Source: Pseudomonadota bacterium (lineage in GTDB: Bacteria > Pseudomonadota > Gammaproteobacteria > Enterobacterales > Enterobacteriaceae). From it: a DNA stretch of 7,421 bases. The stretch is taken from the NCBI GenBank assembly GCA_023425455.1, contig JAFACP010000157.1, positions 1 to 7,421 on the forward strand, given 5' to 3'. This document shows, piece by piece, positions 1-7,382 of the stretch. Both the position numbers and the translations under genes were made by a program. The notes below the pieces were generated by a model. It saw nothing but the letters and a program-made list of their open reading frames with translations, did not search any database and was not told the DNA's origin. Position 1 is the stretch's first letter; each line of letters opens with the position of its first letter.

Positions 1-323
1 ACACGCTGCTGGGCGGGAAGCAGATCGACGAACTCGTTCATCTGCTCACTAAAGAAGGACCAGCCGCGCTGGATATGCTGAACCAGGGTGTGGGACTGGT
101 ATTGGGTGATCACGCCGATACGGCGGATGCCGGAGTTAAGACAGTTGGAGAGTGCGAAATCGATAATACGAAATTTACCGCCAAAATGGACGGCAGGTTT
201 GGCTCGCTTAATTGTTAAATCTTTCAGGCGCGTGCCGCGGCCGCCCGCAAGGATCAGGGCAACAGATTTTAAGGGGAGCTGGCGCGCCAACATTAAAGGA
301 TCGTTCTTATCTAATCTAACCAT
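1..323 (-). CDS. glgC: Glucose-1-phosphate adenylyltransferase (ADP-glucose pyrophosphorylase), 5' part only
   Basis: Converts glucose-1-phosphate and ATP to ADP-glucose and pyrophosphate, the committed and allosterically controlled step of bacterial glycogen synthesis in the cytoplasm. The window edge cuts the gene after 107 codons plus 2 bases; the E. coli protein is about 431 residues, so roughly a quarter is visible. The visible part matches the E. coli N-terminus almost completely. It contains the nucleotidyltransferase signature LAGGRGTRL at residues 25-33, the RAKPAV motif at 40-45, Lys39 (the fructose-1,6-bisphosphate activator site in E. coli) and Gln74. The start is ATG at 323-321, with a strong Shine-Dalgarno AAGGAG at 335-330, 6 nt upstream. 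It lies 14 nt after the glgX stop, so it is the third gene of glgBXC(AP). Residue 38 is Ile where E. coli has Asn. The 5' leader carries CsrA-type sites, annotated separately. Identity is very secure; the truncation is caused only by the window edge. Confidence 0.97.
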   Translation of the reverse strand, partial: MVRLDKNDPLMLARQLPLKSVALILAGGRGTRLKDLTIKRAKPAVHFGGKFRIIDFALSNCLNSGIRRIGVITQYQSHTLVQHIQRGWSFFSEQMNEFVDLLPAQQR

Positions 324-325
324 GA

Positions 326-369
326 CTAACTCCTTTTTTATCCTCTCTGGAACACACACACTCCGTGCG
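326..369 (-). promoter_or_regulatory. glgC leader: Shine-Dalgarno and probable CsrA binding sites
   Basis: Read on the minus strand, a small hairpin forms from CGCAC (369-365) and GTGTG (361-357), with one G-U wobble, presenting GGA (364-362) in its loop. A second GGA lies at 343-341 and a third inside the Shine-Dalgarno AAGGAG (335-330). CsrA is known to repress E. coli glgC by binding a GGA-loop hairpin in the leader and a site over the Shine-Dalgarno. The arrangement here is the same as I remember it, with base changes that keep the pairing. The upstream site lies inside the last codons of glgX, whose stop is at 340-338. Binding itself is inferred. Confidence 0.6.
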
Positions 370-2314
370 CAGGCCCATGCCAGACTGCCATTACCACCGG
401 GTTATCCTCCCCGGCGAAAGGGGGAATGGCGTGCCATGCCCCATCAGGTAATACAAAATTCACCACCTCCTGGGTGGCGTTTATGGTCAGAAGCCAGCGA
501 TCCGACAGCAGGATCTGCAGGCAGGGCGCCCCACTTTGCCACTCCTGCGCGCTCAGCGGTTGTGCCTCCCGGTTTAACCAGGCGACGTTGCCGTCCCCCT
601 CTTCCCACCACTGATTCACGGTTAACGCCGGGATCGTCTGGCGAAGCTGGATCAGCGCGGCGGTAAAGTGCGCCAGCCCGCTGTTCGCCTGCTCCCACTC
701 AAGCCACGTCAGATTATTGTCCTGACAGTAGGCATTGTTGTTTCCGTGCTGGCTGTGCCCGTGCTCATCACCGGCCAGCAGCATCGGCGTTCCCTGCGAC
801 AGCAGCAGCGTGGTCAGCAGCGCATGAACGCTGGCGCGCCGCCGTTCGGTGATATCAAGACTGCCGCCTAACCCCTCTATACCATGATTGTCGCTATGGT
901 TATTGTTAGTCCCATCGCGATTTTCCTCGCCGTTGGCCTCGTTATGTTTCTGATTGAAACAGACGCAGTCACGAAGGGTAAAACCATCGTGTGCCGTCAC
1001 CAGATTGACGGTGGCTGAAGGCAGTTTGCCGTCGCGTCTGAAGAGATCGCTGGAGGCGGCAAAGCGGCCAGCAAACTCACCCAACGAGAGGTTTCTCTCC
1101 AGCCAGAACCGACGCGTGGCATCGCGATAATGGTCGTTCCACTCGGCAAACAACGGTGGAAAGTTTCCAACCTGATAGCCGCCTTCCCCAATATCCCACG
1201 GCTCGGCAATCAGCTTGACCTGCGAGAGGATGGGGCAGTTTTTTATCGCTTCAAACAACGGTGCCTGCTGGCTGAAGGCGGGTGTCCGCCCCATCACCGA
1301 GGCTAAATCAAAACGGAAACCGTCGACATGGAACGTTTCAACCCAGTATTTCAGGCACTCATACGCATAGTGCGTGACCGCCGGATGGCTAAGATTGAGC
1401 GTGTTACCGCAACCGGTCCAGTTGTAGTAATCTCCGTCCTCTCTGATCCAATAATAGCTACGGTTATCAATTCCGCGCTGCGAGAAGGTCGGGCCATCGA
1501 GATCGCTTTCCGCGCTGTGGTTCAACACCACGTCGAGAATCACCTCAATACCCGCTTCATGCAGCGCCCTGACCGTATCGCGAAACTCGTCCCGCGCCTT
1601 GTCCGGGTGCGTGGCGTAGCGTGGCTCAAGGGCAAACATCGCCAGCGGGTTGTAACCCCAGTAGTTAGTCAGCCCGAGGCGCTGTAAACGGGGTTCAGTG
1701 GCAAAATGCGCCACCGGCAGCAGCTCCAGCGCGGTGATCCCGAGCTGCTTCAGATAGGCAATCATCACCGGATGCGCGAGCGCCTTATAGGTCCCGCGTA
1801 TCTCTTTCGGGATCGACGGATGCAGGTATGTCAGCCCTTTGACGTGCGCTTCATAAATCACCGTCTTGCCCCACGGCGTGCGCGGTGGCGCGTCCTCTTC
1901 CCAGTCGTAAATATCATTCACCACCACGCCTTTCGGCGCGCAGGGGGCGCTGTCGCGGTGATCCGGAGCACCATAACCCACGTGCAAAACCGGATCGTCG
2001 TTCAGGGAACCGTCCACCCGATGCGCGCAGGGATCGAGCAGCAGTTTTGCCGGATTAAACCAGTGCCCCTGAGCGGGCTCCCACGGTCCATGCACGCGAA
2101 AACCGTAGTGCATGCCGGGCCGGCCGCCGGCCAGGTATCCGTGCCAGATATCCCCCGTTCGCGCCGGAAGATCGTAGCGATGCTCGTTTCCTTCGCCATC
2201 AAACACACAGAGTTCAACCCGCTCCGCATGCGCGGAAAAGAGGGTGAAGTTGACCCCTTTGCCGTCATAATGCGCCCCGAGCGGCGCGGGAGTACCTGCC
2301 GTGAGTTGCGTCAT
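338..2314 (-). CDS. glgX: Glycogen debranching enzyme (limit-dextrin alpha-1,6-glucohydrolase)
   Basis: Hydrolyses alpha-1,6 branches of glycogen that phosphorylase has shortened to limit dextrin, releasing mainly maltotetraose and maltotriose in the cytoplasm. The product is 658 residues (E. coli: 657). Residues about 10-95 form the N-terminal CBM48-type beta domain, about 150-560 the GH13 barrel, and the rest a C-terminal beta domain. The catalytic residues are all present at the E. coli numbers: nucleophile Asp336 in DGFRFD, acid/base Glu371 in LIAEPWD, and Asp443 in TAHDGF. The barrel motif DVVLNH lies at 261-266. The ATG overlaps the glgB TGA (ATGA, 2314-2311), and a Shine-Dalgarno GGGAGG (2324-2319) lies inside the end of glgB, both pointing to translational coupling. 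The last codons also carry an upstream CsrA-type hairpin for glgC. The frame is intact. TreX-type isoamylases share the architecture, but the operon and sequence settle the call. Confidence 0.97.
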   Translation of the reverse strand: MTQLTAGTPAPLGAHYDGKGVNFTLFSAHAERVELCVFDGEGNEHRYDLPARTGDIWHGYLAGGRPGMHYGFRVHGPWEPAQGHWFNPAKLLLDPCAHRVDGSLNDDPVLHVGYGAPDHRDSAPCAPKGVVVNDIYDWEEDAPPRTPWGKTVIYEAHVKGLTYLHPSIPKEIRGTYKALAHPVMIAYLKQLGITALELLPVAHFATEPRLQRLGLTNYWGYNPLAMFALEPRYATHPDKARDEFRDTVRALHEAGIEVILDVVLNHSAESDLDGPTFSQRGIDNRSYYWIREDGDYYNWTGCGNTLNLSHPAVTHYAYECLKYWVETFHVDGFRFDLASVMGRTPAFSQQAPLFEAIKNCPILSQVKLIAEPWDIGEGGYQVGNFPPLFAEWNDHYRDATRRFWLERNLSLGEFAGRFAASSDLFRRDGKLPSATVNLVTAHDGFTLRDCVCFNQKHNEANGEENRDGTNNNHSDNHGIEGLGGSLDITERRRASVHALLTTLLLSQGTPMLLAGDEHGHSQHGNNNAYCQDNNLTWLEWEQANSGLAHFTAALIQLRQTIPALTVNQWWEEGDGNVAWLNREAQPLSAQEWQSGAPCLQILLSDRWLLTINATQEVVNFVLPDGAWHAIPPFAGEDNPVVMAVWHGPAHGVCVFQRG

Positions 2315-4497
2315 TCGCCCTCCCGAACCAGCCAGATGGTGCTCAGCGGCGGTAGCGTGAGGCTCAGCGAATTTGGCCGCCCGTGGCTTTCAGTGGCCTC
2401 GCTTTGCACCAGACCACCGTTGCCCGCATTGCTGCCGTGATAGTGCATCGAGTCGGTATTCAGTATTTCACGCCAGTTTCCCGCCTGGTTAATGCCGAAG
2501 CGGTAGTGATTGCGCGGGACCGGCGTAAAGTTGCTGACAACGATGATTTCGTTGCCGGCCTTATCCCGGCGCACAAACGCAAACACCGAACGCTGCTGGT
2601 CATCCACCACCAGCCACTCAAAGCCGTACGGCTCAAAATCGAGTTCGTGTAACGCTTTATGGTGCCGGTAGGTCAGGTTGAGATCGCGCACCAGCCGCTG
2701 AACGCCGTGGTGCCAGTTGTCCTCCCCTTCCAGCAGGTGCCAGTCGAGGCTGGCGTCATGGTTCCACTCGCGCCCCTGGGCGAACTCATTGCCCATAAAC
2801 AGCAGCTTTTTGCCCGGGAAGGCGAACATCCAGCCGTAGTAGGCGCGCAGGTTGGCGAATTTCTGCCACGCGTCGCCGGGCATCCGGTCAAGAATCGATC
2901 GCTTGCCGTGCACCACTTCGTCATGCGACAGCGGCAGCATAAAGTTTTCGGTGTAGTTATAGAGCATCCCGAAGGTGAGCTTATCGTGATGGTACTGACG
3001 GTGAACCGGATCAAGCTTCATGTAATCCAGCGTGTCGTGCATCCAGCCGAGGTTCCATTTGTACCAGAAGCCAAGACCGCCCATTGAGGCGGGGCGCGAT
3101 ACGCCGGCGAAATCCGTCGACTCCTCGGCCATGGTGACCGCGCCGTCGACCTGCTCGCCAATGATCCGGTTGGTGTTGCGCAGAAACTCGATAGCCTCAA
3201 GGTTCTCGCGTCCGCCGAACTCATTGGGGATCCACTCCCCCGCTTTACGGCTGTAATCGCGATAGATCATCGACGCCACCGCATCCACGCGCAGGGCGTC
3301 AATACCGAAACGCTCAATCCAGTACAGCGCGTTGCCCACCAGGTAGTTCGCCACTTCCCGGCGGCCATAGTTGTAGATAAGCGTGTTCCAGTCCTGGTGA
3401 TACCCTTCGCGCGGGTCGCTGTGTTCGTACAACCGGGTGCCGTCAAACTCAGACAACCCGAAGTCATCCGACGGGAAATGGCCCGGCACCCAGTCGAGGA
3501 TCACGCTCAGCCCGGCGGCATGCGCGGCGTTGATGAAGTAGCGAAAGTCATCCCGCGTACCGAAGCGACGCGTCGGGGCATACAGCCCGGTCGGCTGATA
3601 GCCCCAGCTGCCGTCAAAGGGGTGCTCGTTAACCGGCAGCAGCTCGAGGTGGGTGAACCCCATCCATCTGGCATACGGCACCAGCTGGTCAGCCAGCTCA
3701 CGGTAGCTCAGCCAGAAGTTATTGTCGGTGTGACGACGCCATGAGCCGAGGTGCACTTCGTACACGGAGATCGGCGCATCAAAGCGGTTGGCCTGCTTAC
3801 GCTCCCCGCTGCGCTCAACTTTATCCGGCAGGCCGCAAATCAGCGAGGCGGTGTCCGGGCGCATCTGGGCTTCAAACGCGTACGGGTCGGCTTTGATCCG
3901 CAGCGTGCCGTGCGCGTCGATCATCTCGAATTTGTAGAGCTGGCCGTTATGCGCGCCGGGAACAAACAGCTCCCAGATCCCCGTTTCGCGGCGCAGGCGC
4001 ATCGGGTGACGACGGCCATCCCAGTAGTTGAACTGCCCGACGACGGAGACGCGCCGGGCGTTGGGCGCCCATACGGCAAAACGGGTGCCGGTGACGCCAT
4101 CCATCGTGTCGGCGTGCGCCCCCAGCGTTTCATAGGGGCGCAGATGGGTGCCCTCAGAGAGCAGCCAGGCGTCCATCTCCTGCAGCAGCGGACCAAAGCG
4201 GTAAGGATCGTCAATTAAGTTCTGCTGGCCATGCCAGACCACGGCGAGTTGATAACGGAAAGGATTTTTACGACGGGGCATCACGCCCGAAAAGAAACCA
4301 CGCGAGTCAAGGCACTCCAGATTGCCCACTTTACGCCCGGTTTTGGGTTCAATGACCCAGACTTCGGTGGCATCCGGTAACAGTGCGCGGACTTCCAGTC
4401 CTGCGTCTGTACGGTGCATTCCCAGAACAGAAAAGGGGTCGGCAAAATGACCCGCAATAAGCGCATTAATCACGTCTCTATCCACACGATCGGACAT
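2311..4497 (-). CDS. glgB: 1,4-alpha-glucan branching enzyme
   Basis: Cuts an alpha-1,4 glucan chain and re-attaches the oligosaccharide through an alpha-1,6 bond, creating glycogen branches. From the chosen start the product is 728 residues, equal to E. coli GlgB. The order is N-terminal N1 domain (about 1-116), CBM48 (about 117-226), GH13 barrel (about 227-622) and C-terminal beta domain. The catalytic residues fall at the E. coli positions: Asp405 in ALRVDAVAS, Glu458 in TMAEES, and Asp526 in [10 protein letters not shown]. Start choice: an in-frame ATG three codons upstream (4506-4504) would give 731 residues, but its AGG would abut the start. ATG at 4497-4495 has AGGA at 4509-4506 with 8 nt spacing and begins MSDR as in E. 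coli. It is the first gene of the glg operon, 251 nt from the asd stop and separated from it by a terminator. GGA motifs around its Shine-Dalgarno make CsrA control possible. Confidence 0.97.
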   Translation of the reverse strand: MSDRVDRDVINALIAGHFADPFSVLGMHRTDAGLEVRALLPDATEVWVIEPKTGRKVGNLECLDSRGFFSGVMPRRKNPFRYQLAVVWHGQQNLIDDPYRFGPLLQEMDAWLLSEGTHLRPYETLGAHADTMDGVTGTRFAVWAPNARRVSVVGQFNYWDGRRHPMRLRRETGIWELFVPGAHNGQLYKFEMIDAHGTLRIKADPYAFEAQMRPDTASLICGLPDKVERSGERKQANRFDAPISVYEVHLGSWRRHTDNNFWLSYRELADQLVPYARWMGFTHLELLPVNEHPFDGSWGYQPTGLYAPTRRFGTRDDFRYFINAAHAAGLSVILDWVPGHFPSDDFGLSEFDGTRLYEHSDPREGYHQDWNTLIYNYGRREVANYLVGNALYWIERFGIDALRVDAVASMIYRDYSRKAGEWIPNEFGGRENLEAIEFLRNTNRIIGEQVDGAVTMAEESTDFAGVSRPASMGGLGFWYKWNLGWMHDTLDYMKLDPVHRQYHHDKLTFGMLYNYTENFMLPLSHDEVVHGKRSILDRMPGDAWQKFANLRAYYGWMFAFPGKKLLFMGNEFAQGREWNHDASLDWHLLEGEDNWHHGVQRLVRDLNLTYRHHKALHELDFEPYGFEWLVVDDQQRSVFAFVRRDKAGNEIIVVSNFTPVPRNHYRFGINQAGNWREILNTDSMHYHGSNAGNGGLVQSEATESHGRPNSLSLTLPPLSTIWLVREGE

Positions 4498-4527
4498 GGT
4501 ATCCATCCTGTTTTTTGTGATCGCCCC

Positions 4528-4556
4528 ATTTTAAGCGCCCGGGTGCGATTCTTTAA
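4528..4556 (-). promoter_or_regulatory. Candidate sigma-70 promoter for the glg operon
   Basis: On the minus strand TTAAAG (4556-4551) is followed after 17 nt by TAAAAT (4533-4528). The -10 matches consensus at 5 of 6 positions; the -35 at only 3 of 6. Transcription would start near 4521, giving a leader of about 24 nt before the glgB ATG. A weak -35 would suit an activator-dependent or RpoS-type promoter, but no activator site was recognised. A start further upstream, which would include the folded segment at 4561-4616, is equally possible. Confidence 0.3.
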
Positions 4557-4560
4557 TGTG

Positions 4561-4616
4561 ACCTGAACGGGCGCAGCACCTGTGTGCATCCTCTCTGCCC
4601 CGTCCTACCCTCAGGT
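4561..4616 (-). promoter_or_regulatory. Predicted folded RNA segment upstream of glgB
   Basis: The minus-strand RNA can form three nested helices: ACCTGA (4616-4611) with TCAGGT (4566-4561), ACGGG (4603-4599) with CCCGT (4571-4567), and GCAC (4587-4584) with GTGC (4579-4576) around a 4-nt loop. Unpaired stretches between helices contain GGA at 4605-4603 and 4591-4589. Two more GGA motifs lie at 4508-4506 and 4504-4502, next to the glgB start. This would act as a leader only if transcription begins upstream of 4616, which is not shown. It matches no riboswitch I know. Confidence 0.3.
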
Positions 4617-4619
4617 AAG

Positions 4620-4662
4620 AAATGACTCTTCCTTAAAGCATAGCCAACGCTCTAAATGACTC
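4620..4662. repeat. 9-bp direct repeat between asd and glgB
   Basis: AAATGACTC occurs at 4620-4628 and again at 4654-4662, 34 bp apart, and similarity continues weakly beyond each copy (about 15 of 21 positions). The spacing is a little over three helical turns, which would put two bound proteins on a similar face of the DNA. No known regulator consensus was recognised, and chance remains possible. Confidence 0.35.
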
Positions 4663-4706
4663 CTGATAAAAAATAAGACATACGCGCTTTACTCCATGTA
4701 GTACGC

Positions 4707-4732
4707 AAAAAAAGGGGTGACAACGCACCCCC
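4707..4732 (-). terminator. Rho-independent terminator of asd
   Basis: Just downstream of the asd stop the minus-strand RNA forms GGGGTG (4731-4726) paired with CACCCC (4719-4714) around the 6-nt loop CGTTGT, followed at once by seven T residues (4713-4707). The perfect GC-rich stem plus uninterrupted T tract is a textbook intrinsic terminator. It lies 17 nt past the asd stop and separates asd from the glg operon. Confidence 0.9.
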
Positions 4733-4748
4733 GGGATTCAATAAATTA

Positions 4749-5852
4749 TTACGCCAGCTGGCGCAGCATTCTGCGAAGCGGCTCCGCCGCCCCCCACAGC
4801 AGCTGGTCGCCGACGGTGAACGCGGAGAGGAACTCCGGCCCCATGTTCAGTTTACGCAGACGGCCAACCGGAGTGGTCAGCGTGCCGGTCACGGCTGCCG
4901 GGGTCAGTTCACGCATGGTGATATCGCGATCGTTCGGAACCACCTTCGCCCACGGGTTGTGTGCCGCCAGCAGCTCTTCAACCGTTGGGATAGAGACATC
5001 TTTCTTCAGCTTAATGGTGAACGCCTGGCTGTGGCAGCGCAGTGCACCAACGCGCGCGCAGAGGCCATCCACCGGGATCGCCGACGCGGTATTGAGGATC
5101 TTGTTGGTCTCAGCCTGGCCTTTCCACTCTTCGCGGCTCTGGCCGTTATCCAGCTGCTTGTCGATCCACGGGATCAGGCTACCGGCCAGCGGCACGCCGA
5201 AGTTATCGACCGGCAGTTCACCGCTGCGGGTAAGGGCCGTGACTTTACGTTCGATATCCAGAATCGCGGATGCCGGATCGGCCAGTTCGCCCGCCACGTG
5301 CTGGTGCAGCTGTCCCATCTGAGCCAGCAGCTCGCGCATGTGACGTGCGCCGCCGCCGGACGCGGCCTGGTACGTCGCAACGGACACCCACTCCACCAGA
5401 TCCTGCGCGAACAGGCCGCCCAGCGACATCAGCATCAGGCTGACGGTACAGTTACCGCCGACAAAGGTTTTCACTCCGTTGTTCAGGCCATCGGTAATGA
5501 CCGCCTGGTTAACCGGGTCGAGAATGATGATGGCGTCATCTTTCATACGCAGTGAAGAGGCTGCGTCAATCCAGTAACCTTGCCAGCCGCTTTCACGCAG
5601 CTTTGGATAGATTTCGTTGGTATAATCGCCGCCCTGGCAAGTGACAATGATGTCGAGTGCCTTCAGCGCTTCCAGATCGAAAGCATCCTGCAGCGTGCCG
5701 GTGGTGCCGCCAAAGGTTGGCGCAGCCTGGCCGAGCTGGGAAGTGGAGAAGAAGACCGGGCGGATGGCGTCGAAATCGCGCTCTTCAACCATGCGTTGCA
5801 TGAGTACAGAGCCGACCATACCGCGCCAGCCGATAAAACCAACGTTTTTCAT
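4749..5852 (-). CDS. asd: Aspartate-semialdehyde dehydrogenase
   Basis: Reduces beta-aspartyl phosphate with NADPH to aspartate-4-semialdehyde, the branch point to lysine and diaminopimelate (hence peptidoglycan), threonine and methionine. The product is 367 residues, the same length as E. coli Asd. The N-terminal Rossmann fold shows [11 protein letters not shown] (residues 5-15), with glycines at 8, 11 and 14 for NADP. The catalytic Cys135 lies in GGNCTVS, with Gln162, Arg267 and His274 (in LRCHSQ) all at the E. coli positions. The start at 5852 has AGGA about 10 nt upstream (5866-5863), a rather long spacing. The gene stands alone: its own terminator lies downstream, and yhgN diverges upstream. 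It is expected to be essential without supplied diaminopimelate. Its transcription in E. coli responds to lysine, but nothing like a lysine riboswitch is visible in the short leader here. Confidence 0.98.
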   Translation of the reverse strand: MKNVGFIGWRGMVGSVLMQRMVEERDFDAIRPVFFSTSQLGQAAPTFGGTTGTLQDAFDLEALKALDIIVTCQGGDYTNEIYPKLRESGWQGYWIDAASSLRMKDDAIIILDPVNQAVITDGLNNGVKTFVGGNCTVSLMLMSLGGLFAQDLVEWVSVATYQAASGGGARHMRELLAQMGQLHQHVAGELADPASAILDIERKVTALTRSGELPVDNFGVPLAGSLIPWIDKQLDNGQSREEWKGQAETNKILNTASAIPVDGLCARVGALRCHSQAFTIKLKKDVSIPTVEELLAAHNPWAKVVPNDRDITMRELTPAAVTGTLTTPVGRLRKLNMGPEFLSAFTVGDQLLWGAAEPLRRMLRQLA

Positions 5853-5918
5853 AGCATTTTTTTCCTGCAGAGGGTGTGTGCTGTTTGTGCAAACCAGTAT
5901 TCAACTGGGATATGCTTC

Positions 5919-5946
5919 ACATTACAAAATGCTGCCAAAGTCGCAA
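5919..5946 (-). promoter_or_regulatory. Candidate asd promoter
   Basis: On the minus strand TTGCGA (5946-5941) is followed by overlapping -10 candidates: TAATGT (5924-5919, 16-nt spacer, 3 of 6 matches) and TGTAAT (5926-5921, 5 of 6 matches but only a 14-nt spacer). The segment resembles the E. coli asd upstream region as I remember it, where TTGCGA and a TATGGT-like -10 sit at the same places. Transcription would start around 5912, leaving a leader of roughly 60 nt. The start site is inferred. Confidence 0.4.
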
Positions 5947-5960
5947 GCGAAATTAATCGA

Positions 5961-5977
5961 TGATTGCCGGACAATCA
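5961..5977. repeat. Inverted repeat in the asd-yhgN divergent region, possible operator
   Basis: TGATTG (5961-5966) and CAATCA (5972-5977) are perfect 6-bp inverted arms around CCGGA. The repeat lies 15 bp upstream of the candidate asd -35 and on the upstream side of yhgN, a position where a dimeric regulator could influence either gene. No known operator consensus was recognised, and a 6-bp palindrome can arise by chance. Confidence 0.35.
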
Positions 5978-6100
5978 GAAAAGCAGCTAATCATAAATCA
6001 GCCCTGACGCAATCGGGATGCAGACAGAAGGACAGCCAGCACATCTGCAGGTCGACGTATCACGGGCAATAACCACAGTAAGTATCAGGGATAATGTAAA

Positions 6101-6694
6101 ATGAGCGAAATCATTTCCGCAGCGGTTTTATTGATCTTGATTATGGATCCACTCGGAAACCTGCCAATCTTCATGTCGGTGCTCAAGCACACCGAGCCAA
6201 AACGCCGTCGGGCGATCATGATCCGCGAGCTGCTTATCGCGCTGCTGGTCATGTTTATCTTCCTGTTTGCCGGTGAAAAAATTCTGGCGTTCCTCAATCT
6301 GCGTGCGGAGACGGTCTCGATTTCCGGCGGCATTATTCTGTTCCTGATTGCGATTAAAATGATTTTCCCGAGTGCCGAAGGCAGCAGCAGCGGCCTGCCG
6401 GCGGGTGAAGAGCCGTTTATCGTGCCGCTGGCGATCCCGCTGGTCGCCGGACCGACCATCCTGGCCACGCTGATGCTGCTGTCACATCAGTATCCGAACC
6501 AGATGAGCCATCTGGTGATCGCCCTGCTGATTGCCTGGGGCGGAACCTTTATCATTCTGCTGCAGTCGTCGCTGTTCCTGCGTCTGCTGGGCGAAAAAGG
6601 GGTCAATGCGCTGGAACGCCTGATGGGCCTGATTCTGGTGATGATGGCGACGCAAATGTTCCTGGACGGGATTCGGGCGTGGATGAAGGGTTGA
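6101..6694 (+). CDS. yhgN: MarC-family inner membrane protein YhgN
   Basis: The product is 197 residues, the same length as E. coli YhgN, with near-identical sequence. It is a strongly hydrophobic inner-membrane protein with about six predicted membrane segments (roughly 5-25, 43-62, 72-90, 106-128, 137-160 and 173-192). The MarC-type motif MDPLGNLPIF lies at 15-24. A related proline- and glycine-containing stretch, VPLAIPLVAGPTI (108-120), in the second half fits the internal duplication of this family. A basic loop (residues 30-42, KRRR) probably faces the cytoplasm. The family is named after MarC, once thought linked to multiple antibiotic resistance but later shown not to be; some relatives have been proposed as amino-acid exporters. 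The substrate of YhgN is unknown and should not be assumed. The start has AGGGA at 6087-6091, 9 nt upstream. It diverges from asd and converges with the next gene. Confidence 0.95.
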   Translation: MSEIISAAVLLILIMDPLGNLPIFMSVLKHTEPKRRRAIMIRELLIALLVMFIFLFAGEKILAFLNLRAETVSISGGIILFLIAIKMIFPSAEGSSSGLPAGEEPFIVPLAIPLVAGPTILATLMLLSHQYPNQMSHLVIALLIAWGGTFIILLQSSLFLRLLGEKGVNALERLMGLILVMMATQMFLDGIRAWMKG

Positions 6695-6782
6695 TTGGTT
6701 CCTGGTGAGAATATGCAGCAGTGGTGGTGGTTCCGTTCACTTCATCTTTCCTGCTTGTCTGTTATACCCGCACCGGTGAACG

Positions 6783-6815
6783 TGCCAGGGTGGCTCAATC
6801 GCCACCACCCTGGCA
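6783..6815. repeat. 11-bp inverted repeat downstream of yhgN
   Basis: TGCCAGGGTGG (6783-6793) pairs perfectly with CCACCCTGGCA (6805-6815) across an 11-nt loop. An alternative, mutually exclusive hairpin uses GGTGGC (6789-6794) with GCCACC (6801-6806) around a 6-nt loop. No T tract follows on either strand, so it is a poor terminator by itself. It could protect the yhgN 3' end or be part of a repetitive extragenic palindrome, but it does not match the E. coli REP or ERIC consensus I know. Confidence 0.6.
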
Positions 6816-6871
6816 ACCCGGGCTACCGGCAAGAAAATCGCCGCTTCGGCGATTTTCGGCCGGACCTGGGT
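6816..6871. terminator. Long hairpin, probable bidirectional terminator between convergent genes
   Basis: The core stem is GAAAATCGCCG (6833-6843) with CGGCGATTTTC (6847-6857) around a 3-nt loop. It extends through CCGGC (6826-6830) with GCCGG (6859-6863), then GG with CC and ACCC (6816-6819) with GGGT (6868-6871), broken by small bulges. The A-rich and T-rich ends of the core give a short T run after the GC stem on both strands (TTTTC on plus, TTTTCTT on minus). The site lies between the yhgN stop and the stop of the minus-strand gene at 6936, as expected for a shared terminator. The T runs are short, so efficiency is uncertain. Confidence 0.6.
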
Positions 6872-6935
6872 GTCGCTGTAACATCTTATTTTCTCTAATA
6901 AGCCATCGTGTTAAGTGTGGCGTTGCCGTTTGCTT

Positions 6936-7382
6936 TTACAAAGGGATAACGCCTTCCTCAGTACGCAGCCAGCGCGGTGCTTTCAGGGTATCGCTATAAA
7001 ACCCAACCAGCTCCTCAAGTAAATCTCCTGCCACTCTTTCATCACTTTTTGACAGAGATTGATTCAGGATCAGCTGTGTTAAAAGCTGGCAAAAACGTCC
7101 TAACTGATCCGCTTCCGGTTCAAACAGGGGCAGCTCCAGCGGTAAGTCATCCACCGTCAGGCTCGCCTTTAAATGCTCGGGAACGGGTTCAAGCAGTGTT
7201 GACTGAAGCAGGGCAAGACTGGCTGAAAGCCGCCCGCACAGCGCCATTTTCTCAGCCGGATCGTCGCATTCAACCAAGGCGTCAACAAATTGCGCATAGT
7301 TGTCTGCCAGCTCGGTGAAATCGGTATTGTGACCGAATGGCGTGGTGAATAAAGAGTGAGAAAAGCTAAGGGTAGTAGTCAT
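6936..7382 (-). CDS. Uncharacterised acidic 148-residue protein
   Basis: I do not recognise this protein. The reading frame starts at ATG 7382-7380, preceded by a good Shine-Dalgarno AGAGG (7394-7390) at 7 nt spacing, and ends with TAA at 6938-6936. The product is strongly acidic (about 24 Asp/Glu against 9 Lys/Arg), leucine-rich and probably mostly helical. A Pro/Glu-rich stretch (residues 65-90, with PLELPLFEPE) seems to separate two helical halves. There are three cysteines (39, 49, 98), no signal peptide and no convincing membrane segment, so a soluble cytoplasmic protein is likely. The C-terminus (KAPRWLRTEEG) is the most basic part. It converges with yhgN and probably shares the hairpin terminator. 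In E. coli K-12 gntU follows yhgN, so this gene is an insertion relative to that genome or lies before a gntU beyond the window. The gene looks real from its ribosome binding site, length and placement; its function is unknown. Confidence 0.75.
   Translation of the reverse strand: MTTTLSFSHSLFTTPFGHNTDFTELADNYAQFVDALVECDDPAEKMALCGRLSASLALLQSTLLEPVPEHLKASLTVDDLPLELPLFEPEADQLGRFCQLLTQLILNQSLSKSDERVAGDLLEELVGFYSDTLKAPRWLRTEEGVIPL

Noticed and set aside
1706..2440. A 244-codon open frame on the plus strand opposite the end of glgB and the start of glgX.
   Set aside because: It lies antisense to two intact, strongly conserved genes in GC-rich DNA, where such frames are common. The product has no recognisable features.
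4652..4681. A 9-codon mini-frame (MSYFLSGVI) upstream of glgB with GGAG 10 nt before its ATG.
   Set aside because: Too short to support, no amino-acid bias suggesting attenuation, and no terminator/antiterminator pair follows it.
4959..5555. A 198-codon open frame on the plus strand opposite asd.
   Set aside because: It is antisense to a clear, full-length asd, with low-complexity Arg/Gln/Ala-rich composition typical of a shadow frame.
5968..5997. Possible yhgN promoter CGGACA, 18 nt, CATAAA on the plus strand.
   Set aside because: Both boxes match consensus at only 4 of 6 positions, and other equally weak pairs can be found in the same AT-rich stretch.
6045..6056. CTGCAGGTCGAC, identical to part of the pUC polylinker (PstI-SalI), in the asd-yhgN region.
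   Set aside because: No other vector sequence surrounds it and the flanking genes are in native order, so a 12-base coincidence is more likely than a cloning junction.
6885..6902. CTTATT and AATAAG inverted repeat between yhgN and the unknown gene.
   Set aside because: A 6-bp AT-rich stem is weak and easily due to chance. The GC-rich hairpin next to it is the better terminator candidate.
6695..6999. Open frames of 67 and 92 codons on the plus strand after yhgN.
   Set aside because: They run through the paired hairpins and into the minus-strand gene, lack a convincing ribosome binding site, and encode nothing recognisable.
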